From positions 1 through 16,300 of the forward strand of contig NYZA01000256.1 of the NCBI GenBank assembly GCA_002686955.1: a stretch of 16,300 bases of DNA, in the 5' to 3' direction. Origin of the DNA: Gemmatimonadota bacterium (GTDB lineage Bacteria; GCA-2686955). The notes below the pieces were generated by a model. It was not told the DNA's origin and made no database searches. It saw nothing but the letters and a program-made list of their open reading frames with translations. Positions 7,577-14,146 of the stretch are shown here, in pieces (position 1 is the first letter of the stretch; every line of letters starts with the position of its first letter). A program made the position numbers and the translations under genes.

Positions 7577-8857
7577 ATGAAGCCAGGCACATCATCTCGA
7601 ATGAGCGGACTGTACAGGCTCTCGATCGAGGAACGACGGCGCGAGCTCCGAAAGCGGATCGAGATGGATCACGACGAGCTCCGCGCCCTCGATTGGGGCG
7701 GGTTGCTGCTGGCCGATGCCGACAATCTGAGCGAGAACGTCTTGGGGACCTACAAGCTCCCCTTCGCCGTCTGCCCGAACTTCTTGATCGACGGCAAGGA
7801 GCGGGTCTTGCCGATGGTCGTGGAGGAACCCTCGGTCGTGGCGGCGGCGGCGAACGCGGCCCGCATCGTTCGCGAAGGGGGTGGCTTCATCTCCGAGGCC
7901 GATGACCCGCAAATGATCGCCCAGGTGCAGGTTCTCGATGTGGACGATCCGGAAGGTGCGATCGAACGGATCGGGAGCGAAGAAGAGGATCTGATCGGGC
8001 TTGCCGATGCTTGCCACCCGAACCTGGTCGCTCGCGGTGGAGGGGCCAGGGCGATCGAAGTGCGGAGGCTGCCTGGCGATCCGGCTCAACTCGTCGTGCA
8101 CATCGCCATCGACTGCCGGGACGCCATGGGCGCGAACCTCGTGAACACCGCCGCCGAGCGGCTGGCGGATCGGATCGCGGGGCTCGCGGGCGGGCGGCCG
8201 GGGCTGCGAATCCTCTCCAACTTGGCGGATCGGAGATTGGTGCGCGTCGAAACACGCATTCCACCCTCGGCGCTGGCGATCGCGAAGATTCCGGGGCCGG
8301 CGGTGCGCGACCAGATCGCCGAGGCATCACGATTCGCCGAGATCGACCCCTACCGCGCGGTCACGCACAACAAAGGGATCATGAACGGCGTCGATGCGGT
8401 CTGCCTGGCCGTGGGCAACGACTGGAGGGCGGTAGAGGCGGGGGCACATGCGTACGCCTCTCGGGAGGGCCACTACGGGCCTCTGGCCACCTGGCGTGTC
8501 GACGAAGAGGGCATGCTGTTCGGCCGAATCGAAATGCCGATGGCGGTCGGCACGGTCGGAGGTGCGATCCGGGTTCATTCCCTCGCCAGCCTGGCGCTGA
8601 AGATCGCGTCGGTCGATGACGCGACCGATCTCGGTGTCGTCATGGTCTGCGCGGGCATGGCATCGAATCTCGCCGCCCTGCGCGCGCTCGCGACGATCGG
8701 AATCCAACGAGGGCACATGTCGCTGCACGCGAGGAGTGTCGCGCGGGCCGCGGGCGCAAGAGACGGTCAGGTGGAGCTGGTGGCGCGTCTCTTGGCGCAG
8801 TCGGGAGAGATCCGCGCGGAAAAGGCCCAGCAGATCATCGAGAAGCTGGGATTGTAA
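7577..8857 (+). CDS. mvaA: Class II hydroxymethylglutaryl-CoA reductase
   Basis: It interconverts HMG-CoA and mevalonate with NAD(P)H. The 426 residues match class II (bacterial, soluble, no membrane domain; Pseudomonas mevalonii enzyme is 428 aa). Motifs: SENVLGTYKLPFAV (52-65), VVEEPSVVAAAANAA (81-95) with catalytic Glu83/84, IDCRDAMGANLVNT (178-191), HNKGIMNGVDAV (264-275) with Lys266, GNDWRAVEAGAHAYA (280-294) with Asp282, and IQRGHMSLHAR (376-386) with His380. These fall at nearly the same residue numbers as the known catalytic Glu, Lys, Asp and His of the P. mevalonii enzyme. Start ATG 7577 has GGAG at 7566-7569, 7 nt upstream. Beside mevalonate kinase and isomerase a biosynthetic role is likelier than mevalonate catabolism. 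Slightly unusual: the segment normally reading VGLAQN before AALRAL is AGMASN (359-364). Cofactor preference is not decided. Confidence 0.95.
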   Translation: MKPGTSSRMSGLYRLSIEERRRELRKRIEMDHDELRALDWGGLLLADADNLSENVLGTYKLPFAVCPNFLIDGKERVLPMVVEEPSVVAAAANAARIVREGGGFISEADDPQMIAQVQVLDVDDPEGAIERIGSEEEDLIGLADACHPNLVARGGGARAIEVRRLPGDPAQLVVHIAIDCRDAMGANLVNTAAERLADRIAGLAGGRPGLRILSNLADRRLVRVETRIPPSALAIAKIPGPAVRDQIAEASRFAEIDPYRAVTHNKGIMNGVDAVCLAVGNDWRAVEAGAHAYASREGHYGPLATWRVDEEGMLFGRIEMPMAVGTVGGAIRVHSLASLALKIASVDDATDLGVVMVCAGMASNLAALRALATIGIQRGHMSLHARSVARAAGARDGQVELVARLLAQSGEIRAEKAQQIIEKLGL

Positions 8858-8876
8858 GGGTCCACGAAGAGAGGTT

Positions 8877-9407
8877 TCAAGAAGGCGGTCGGTGGTCGAT
8901 GAGGTGGGTCGGCCAATCGAAGGGGTTGTCGTCGTTCAGCTCGAGAGATGAGATCGGCCCGTTGGCGAAAGGATCGTTCTCTTCGGCCGGAGTCTCTCCT
9001 CCATCGCCCTCATCCTCGCCCTGCTCTTCGCCTTCGTCCGCAGCGGCCAACGCCTTCAGTCGAGCCTCCAGCCGTTCTCGAGCCTCCGGCGGGAGCTCGA
9101 GCTCATCGGAGAGCGTGCTGAACATCTCCCGCATCATCGTGACGCTCGTCCCCCATTCCGAGACACGGAAGTCGTTCTTCTCTTCCGGCTCCTGCTCCTT
9201 CTGGGCCTCCACTATCGCGCTCGCGCGCTTCAGAAGGGGCTCGGTGCGACTGGGTTCCGGCTGGGGGGTCGGCCGCGATGCCGGCTTACGCGCCTTGGGC
9301 TTCGAGCCGATCTGACGCACGGCCGCCGCGGCGAGGCGCACGAAGAGGATCAACACCGCGCAAGGCAGGATGAGAGTCGCGAAGACGGAGACTAGATCGA
9401 ATGACAT
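8877..9407 (-). CDS. Hypothetical membrane-anchored protein with acidic C-terminal tail
   Basis: Not recognised. The 176-residue product starts with one strongly hydrophobic segment (MSFDLVSVFATLILPCAVLI, continuing to about residue 30), then a basic, Pro-rich linker (KPKARKPASRPTPQP), a Glu/Lys-rich probable helix (about 60-120), and a very acidic Glu/Asp/Gly tail. This is the layout of a single-span inner-membrane protein with a cytoplasmic charged domain. I chose ATG 9407 over TTG 9431 because the hydrophobic anchor follows at once and GGGG lies upstream; the TTG has no Shine-Dalgarno. It is convergent with hmgR (19 nt between stops) and divergent from the methyltransferase gene. The opposite strand is open over 8899-9315 but gives a Ser-rich shadow product. 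Function unknown. Confidence 0.65.
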   Translation of the reverse strand: MSFDLVSVFATLILPCAVLILFVRLAAAAVRQIGSKPKARKPASRPTPQPEPSRTEPLLKRASAIVEAQKEQEPEEKNDFRVSEWGTSVTMMREMFSTLSDELELPPEARERLEARLKALAAADEGEEQGEDEGDGGETPAEENDPFANGPISSLELNDDNPFDWPTHLIDHRPPS

Positions 9408-9527
9408 GCGGGCCCCAAACACCGGCTTCAAGAAAGAAGCGTTCTGTGTCAGGATCGACAGGTCGGATCGGGCTCATCCACCGGGGACGGGGTCCGTTCT
9501 CTCTTTGCACAGCCGCGGGTCGATCCC

Positions 9528-10442
9528 ATGCATGAGTTTCTCGAGCGTTGGCGAAGCGGAGGCGGAATCCTGCTGATCGACGGCGGTTGCGGCGCCGAGC
9601 TCTCGCAGCAGGGGATCGGAGCCGGTCCCCCCCTCTGGTCCGCCGCCGGGGTTCATCGGGCTCCCGGGGTCGTGAGAGAGATCCATCGCTCCCATGTGGA
9701 AGCCGGCGCCCAACTCATCACCGCTCTCACCTTCCGAACCCACCGGCGTGCTCTGGAGCGGGTCGGTTTGGTGGGATGCTCGCTGAGGCTCACCTGTTCG
9801 GCGGTGCGCCTGGCCCGCGAGGCGGTCGAAGCGGCGTCGCTCGAGCGAAGCGTGCTCGTGGCCGGCTCCCTCTCCCCCTTGGAGGACTGTTTCCGAGCCG
9901 ATCTGGTTCCCGATGCGGAGGAGGCCTTGGCCGAGCACCGAGAGCGAGCCAACGAACTGGCTTTCGCGGGAGTGGATCTGGTCCTGGCGGAGACATTCAA
10001 CAGCCGCGTCGAGGCCGAGATCGCAATCTCGGCCGCCCATGAGGCTGGACTTTCGGTGATGGTCAGCTTCACGCTGCGCCGCGACGGTCGGCTGCCATCG
10101 GGCGAGTCGCTCCGCGATTGCGCGCGGGCGGTCGTCTCGTCGAAACCCCTGGCGATCGGTGTCAACTGCTGCCTCCCTTCGGTCGCCGGCACGGCGGTCG
10201 CGGTACTGCTCGAGGAGTGTCGGGGGACCGGAATCGCGGTCGGCGCCTACCCCAACGCGGGTGCTTCGCTCGGGCGCCTGGGCTGGAGCTTCTCTCACAC
10301 CTCACCCCCATCGGTTCTCGCCGAATCGGCCCTTCCTTGGGTCGAGGCCGGAGCGCGGTGGGTGGGGGGATGCTGCGGGGCCACGGCGGGGCATATCGGA
10401 GCCCTGGAGCGCGCGCTTCGAGGGCGACTCGTGGCGGGATAG
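9528..10442 (+). CDS. Homocysteine S-methyltransferase family protein
   Basis: The 304-residue protein is one homocysteine S-methyltransferase domain (Pfam S-methyl_trans; MmuM/BHMT type), a zinc TIM barrel that transfers methyl from S-methylmethionine, betaine or another donor to homocysteine to form methionine. Evidence: LLIDGGCGAEL (15-25), EIHRSHVEAGAQLITALTFR (51-70), AGVDLVLAETF (147-157), and the zinc ligands in GVNCC (211-215, Cys214) and GGCCG (280-284, Cys282 and Cys283). Methionine-synthase cobalamin domains are absent, so it is a stand-alone short type. Start ATG 9528 has only a weak GGG upstream but leads directly into the first strand. Donor is not known. It has no visible partner gene; it may be monocistronic. 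Confidence 0.85.
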   Translation: MHEFLERWRSGGGILLIDGGCGAELSQQGIGAGPPLWSAAGVHRAPGVVREIHRSHVEAGAQLITALTFRTHRRALERVGLVGCSLRLTCSAVRLAREAVEAASLERSVLVAGSLSPLEDCFRADLVPDAEEALAEHRERANELAFAGVDLVLAETFNSRVEAEIAISAAHEAGLSVMVSFTLRRDGRLPSGESLRDCARAVVSSKPLAIGVNCCLPSVAGTAVAVLLEECRGTGIAVGAYPNAGASLGRLGWSFSHTSPPSVLAESALPWVEAGARWVGGCCGATAGHIGALERALRGRLVAG

Positions 10443-10760
10443 GACTGCGACTGACCTTTCGAGAAGACGGATTTCCGGGAGGACCGCGCACTGGCAGGCG
10501 GACTGCCGCCATTCGCAGCCAGGCCCGCCCAGCGGCTCCGCATCCCCGAACGCGACGCCCTCCGTGCCGCCGGAACGCCGCGATTCGGCACTCGCCCCAC
10601 TTTGCTCGAGAAAGGGCCTGTATCTGATCACATCCCAGAATCCCTCGGGGAGTCCGCACGGGCGGATGACAACCGTTTCGCTTGGCGCGCTCCCCCCGAG
10701 CAGAAGGCCGGCGGCGCCGAGCACACCCGATGCGTTGCGTGCAAGTAGCGTCTTGAACAT
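10302..10760 (-). CDS. Doubtful ORF with signal-peptide-like start; possible gene remnant
   Basis: Reading the minus strand from ATG 10760, with GGAG 8 nt upstream (CTGGAGAACACA before ATG), gives a 152-residue ORF. It begins MFKTLLARNASGVLGAAG, then LLLGGSAPSET, which looks like a signal peptide, followed by TVVIRPCGLPEGFWDVIRY. Codons look coding for roughly the first 100 residues, with G/C third positions. The last ~45 residues overlap the 3' end of the methyltransferase gene on the other strand and become Arg/Pro-rich shadow-like. It may be a small exported protein, a decayed 5' end of a larger secreted-protein gene, or chance. I recognise no family. Confidence 0.3.
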   Translation of the reverse strand: MFKTLLARNASGVLGAAGLLLGGSAPSETVVIRPCGLPEGFWDVIRYRPFLEQSGASAESRRSGGTEGVAFGDAEPLGGPGCEWRQSACQCAVLPEIRLLERSVAVLSRHESPSKRALQGSDMPRRGPAASPHPPRSGLDPRKGRFGENRWG

Positions 10761-11051
10761 TGTGTTCTCCAGTGGTCGTTTCTGTCTTTCGAACGAGATG
10801 CACTTCCCCAATCCTGAGCTCCTCCCTCTGTGGCTGCGCGGAAAACCGCCGACTATTCGGCACTCTTGGACCCGGATTGACCCGATCGACGAGTTGAAGC
10901 CCAAATGTCGAGATTCGGTGTTGACAGCCGCTGCTCGACGGTTGAGTATGGATCCTGAAGTGATCGCGCGACCGCCTCGATGTTCGGCCTGTGCGCGGCG
11001 AGAAGAGCGCATTCAGAGGTGGACGAGGGGCGTGCGCAAGGCTAAGGAACT

Positions 11052-11061
<10 letters not shown>
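10443..11061. other. 619-nt stretch without a confident gene
   Basis: Apart from the doubtful minus-strand ORF and the TTGACA promoter candidate, I see only small inverted repeats: GGCAG/CTGCC (10493-10497 with 10503-10507), GTGCCG/CGGCAC (10564-10569 with 10586-10591) and GCCGA/TCGGC (10848-10852 with 10857-10861). The last, read on the minus strand, is followed by GGTTTT and could be a weak terminator. None has a convincing U-tract on the plus strand. All three plus-strand frames give low-complexity or non-protein-like products. Confidence 0.6.
10921..10949 (+). promoter_or_regulatory. Candidate promoter upstream of the secreted-protein pair
   Basis: A perfect TTGACA (10921-10926), 17-nt spacer, then GAGTAT (10944-10949), a weak -10. 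It is the only plausible plus-strand promoter in the gap and lies 135 nt upstream of the CCGCTCT repeat. Transcription would start near 10957, giving a leader of roughly 100 nt to the GTG at 11062. Confidence 0.35.
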
Positions 11062-11109
<48 letters not shown>

Positions 11110-11165
11110 CATCCGGTAGCTGGCAGTCAGCGCGCGGATCAGCCGCTTTCTTCGGCGGCGTCGCT

Positions 11166-14144
11166 ATGTTCCTTGTCACCGGTCTCCCGCTTCGGGCGGA
11201 TGGACAGAATCCTCCGCCGCAGCCGACGCCCGCCTACAACATGCTCGAGAACCCGGGGTTCGAGTTCTTACATGAGGAAGACGGCGGCGATTGCCAGAAC
11301 TTCAACGTCTTCTACTCTGAATGTTGCCAGGCCACCGAGGGAACCGAACCGCAGCAGATGTTCTGGTGGCGGCACACCGGTACGGTCCTCTGCGGCCCGG
11401 ACGGCCAGCAGGAGTTACGGCCGGTCTTGGTGCCGATCTATGAGGAGGGCACCGACCCCGAAGCGAACATCGATTTTGTCGAAGACGGCGTGCGCGACGG
11501 CGAAGTCCTGCACCTCCGAGGTCCACTCGCCGGTGAGAAACTCGTCTATCGAAGAGACCCCGAGCAGTGCGGGTGCCTCATTGACCGCACGGTGCAGTTC
11601 GATCAATGGGAAACCGGGAAGATTTATCTGACCTTCTGGGCCCGCGCCGCCTACACGCCCCAACTCAGAGTGAACTTCAACATCGTCTACGACGACGACT
11701 CCACGGAACTGATCGCGAGAGATTTCACCAGCTTCGACCCCTACGGCGCCTGGACCAAGTTCACCACGATTTTGACCGCCACCGCCGATCTTGACGGCCC
11801 GGTCAAGTCGATCGACCTGAGCTTGGAGCTCTTTCCGCGAGTCGGCCAAAGCGATTGCGACCCTCCCGCGTGCGACGAGGTTTGGCTCGACGACCTATAC
11901 CTGTACGACGGTCTGCAATGGACTCAGGTCGGCGGAGACCCGACCCATGTGCAAATCCACCCAGAAGGAACTCTCTTCGTCAACCAGGAGCCCTTCGTCC
12001 CCCGGATCCTTCACGACAACGGGCTCGTCACCGCACCGGACGAGATCAAGCAGCGATACAAAGAGATCGGTCCCGGAGGCGGAGGCGATCACGGCATGGA
12101 GTTCAACACGGTCGTGGCCCACCCCTCCTTCGCCTGGAACTACCCGACCAAGCGCCACCTTGCCCTGATGCTTGCCTCCGCGAACTCATGGAACATGAAG
12201 CTGCTCCCCTACCTGCCGGTCTACCCCAGGTTCGAGCCGCGCGTTCCCACATCGAACGATCTAGTCAAGGACTGGGTCGCCACCTTCAACAAGAACCCGG
12301 GGCTCTTGGGTTGGATCGTCGCGGATGAAATCACCTACCACAAGGTGAACGACGTGCTCGAGCAAGGGCAGTTCCTCGAAGCCTACGAAGAAGGTCTCGA
12401 GGATCCCGAATCCGGCGAGATCGAGTACTTCCACCCGGCATTCCTTTTCACCGCCGACGACGTATTCGCCGACGGTGAGAGCTTCGGCAACGGCAATTGC
12501 CAAGAGCCCACGGGTTGCCTGAGAAAGATGCTCAACGTCTGCCACATCCTGCTCCCGAACATCGTGCCGATCCGCAGCATGTACGACGAACCGATGGAGA
12601 TCATGAGCGCCGTCGCGGCTTGGTGCCGCACTGCGGCGGACCTTTACAACGACGAGAAAGACTGGACCGGCGACACCGAGAGCAGCTACCGCGGAACGGT
12701 CGGCGTGATTCAGTTCCGCCCCGAGCAGCCCGAGGGAACGCGACCGCCTTCGGTCGAAGAGATGCAGGTCATGTCGCTACAGCATGTCGCCAACGGCTCG
12801 CTCGGACTCATGTACTACGACAACCATTTCGGCTATTCAGGCGATCCCGACGACCTGTGGGACGTGCTGGATCCCAACAGTCGTGCCATTTACGACGCCC
12901 GCAACAACGGCGCTGCCACTGAGATCTACCTGGGTATGCCGGGCGTGCGTGCTGCTATCGAGGGTGTGATGGAGAGGAAGCAGCTGAATTTGCCGCCGTA
13001 TACGACGAGCCGGCATGTGATGTACCTGGATGGCGCGGATGTGGAGGATACCTGGTACGAGTCGAGCTTCCCAGACAAGACGCACCATGACAGCCCTCTG
13101 CTCGAAACAGGCCATCCGTGCGTGTACAACTGCTCGCAGAACGCCGTCGTTCGATTCAAAGACTTCGATGACAAGGTCTCAACCGATGCAGCCGACAAGA
13201 TCGAGCGCGCCTATCTTGTTTGGCCGGTGAAACGGGGCGATGATTGCACGGGCGCTAAGCCAAACTGCCCGCTAGGCTCATTGCAGCAGTTCAACTTCAG
13301 TCGCACTATGTTCATGAGGGCTCCGGGTGGGCCTGGAGCCCAACCGGACACCATCGAGTGGCGGGACGTCATAGCGGAAAGGACCTTCACGAACTATAGA
13401 GATGACAACGCAGGTTACTTCGGAGGAGGCAACGTGCTCGATGTAGCCCTCTGCGAGGGCGTTGCGCAGATTCGAGCCTTCGCCTCGAACGACCCGATCA
13501 TAAAGGCGAATGCCTGGCACTACAGCCCGCGGCTCGACATCTCCCGAATCGCTCGCTTCTGGAAGACGTACAACGGCGAGAACTCCACGCAAGATCTGAA
13601 CAACGGACTACACCTCCAGGGCTTCTACCGAACCCGCTGGGTCGAGAACAACGTCGTCTTCGCGAGCAGCGAGAACATCGAGAGCGACCCCAATCTGGGG
13701 AATCGGTTCAGACCTCATCTCGTCGTCTACACGAACCCCGATCCGGTCGCCACTCCCTCGATCGACTTCCCGGTCTTCGATGAGGTGGACGGGGGCTTCG
13801 TGGAGGTCTCGACTTTGCGAACGAACGACCCGAACGGAGTCGAGGTGCTCGCGATCAACAACGACGATGTTTCGCAGTGCGTCAAGCTCTTCGTTCCAAG
13901 GGCCACCGCCAACACCCAGGTGCAGGTCTTCGATGTGGAAAGCGGGAATCAGCTCGCCCCCCTGACGATTGTCCAGCAGCCGGACTGCGATTTCAATTCG
14001 ATCCAAGATTCCTACGATTTCTGCGGCTGTCCGCCCGCTCCCCCCGGCGTCTGTCCCCCCGAGGTCGCGGAGTGTCAGGTGCTCGGCATCGAAGACGACA
14101 TCCCGGGTTTGAAGAGCCGGATCTACTGGATCCCGAGGAGCTAG
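11166..14144 (+). CDS. Large Cys-rich secreted protein: jelly-roll-like domain, putative glycosidase-like TIM barrel, Ca-loop-like motif
   Basis: The ORF from ATG 11166 gives 992 residues, but that start has no Shine-Dalgarno and leaves only a stub of a signal peptide (MFLVTGLPLRADG). The open frame extends upstream without a stop to 11046 and encodes SARGSAAFFGGV immediately before, completing a typical signal sequence; no start codon exists in that frame. Residues 25-247 resemble a carbohydrate-binding jelly roll (NMLENPGFEF, LHLRGPL, YLTFWARA, EVWLDDLYLYDG). Residues about 268-560 look like a TIM barrel with the TLFVNQEPFVPRI entry strand of glycoside-hydrolase-like proteins and GWIVADE (382-388) as a possible acid site. 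Residues 940-952 (DCDFNSIQDSYDF, from 941) resemble a dockerin/thrombospondin-3 calcium loop. About 23 cysteines suggest an oxidised extracellular setting. I do not recognise a named family; glycosidase activity is inference. The next gene starts 2 nt after the stop. Confidence 0.8.
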   Translation: MFLVTGLPLRADGQNPPPQPTPAYNMLENPGFEFLHEEDGGDCQNFNVFYSECCQATEGTEPQQMFWWRHTGTVLCGPDGQQELRPVLVPIYEEGTDPEANIDFVEDGVRDGEVLHLRGPLAGEKLVYRRDPEQCGCLIDRTVQFDQWETGKIYLTFWARAAYTPQLRVNFNIVYDDDSTELIARDFTSFDPYGAWTKFTTILTATADLDGPVKSIDLSLELFPRVGQSDCDPPACDEVWLDDLYLYDGLQWTQVGGDPTHVQIHPEGTLFVNQEPFVPRILHDNGLVTAPDEIKQRYKEIGPGGGGDHGMEFNTVVAHPSFAWNYPTKRHLALMLASANSWNMKLLPYLPVYPRFEPRVPTSNDLVKDWVATFNKNPGLLGWIVADEITYHKVNDVLEQGQFLEAYEEGLEDPESGEIEYFHPAFLFTADDVFADGESFGNGNCQEPTGCLRKMLNVCHILLPNIVPIRSMYDEPMEIMSAVAAWCRTAADLYNDEKDWTGDTESSYRGTVGVIQFRPEQPEGTRPPSVEEMQVMSLQHVANGSLGLMYYDNHFGYSGDPDDLWDVLDPNSRAIYDARNNGAATEIYLGMPGVRAAIEGVMERKQLNLPPYTTSRHVMYLDGADVEDTWYESSFPDKTHHDSPLLETGHPCVYNCSQNAVVRFKDFDDKVSTDAADKIERAYLVWPVKRGDDCTGAKPNCPLGSLQQFNFSRTMFMRAPGGPGAQPDTIEWRDVIAERTFTNYRDDNAGYFGGGNVLDVALCEGVAQIRAFASNDPIIKANAWHYSPRLDISRIARFWKTYNGENSTQDLNNGLHLQGFYRTRWVENNVVFASSENIESDPNLGNRFRPHLVVYTNPDPVATPSIDFPVFDEVDGGFVEVSTLRTNDPNGVEVLAINNDDVSQCVKLFVPRATANTQVQVFDVESGNQLAPLTIVQQPDCDFNSIQDSYDFCGCPPAPPGVCPPEVAECQVLGIEDDIPGLKSRIYWIPRS

Positions 14145-14146
14145 CC

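Noticed and set aside
2269-8283. Five copies of GCGATCGC (HIP1-like palindrome) at 2269, 5111, 7048, 7495 and 8276
   Set aside because: More than I would expect by chance, but four of the five lie in coding sequence where gcg/atc/gcc-type codons favour it; a genome-wide count would be needed.
8899-9315. Plus-strand ORF of 138 residues opposite the small membrane protein
   Set aside because: Mostly Ser/Ala/Arg low complexity; the minus strand gives a sensible membrane anchor and linker instead.
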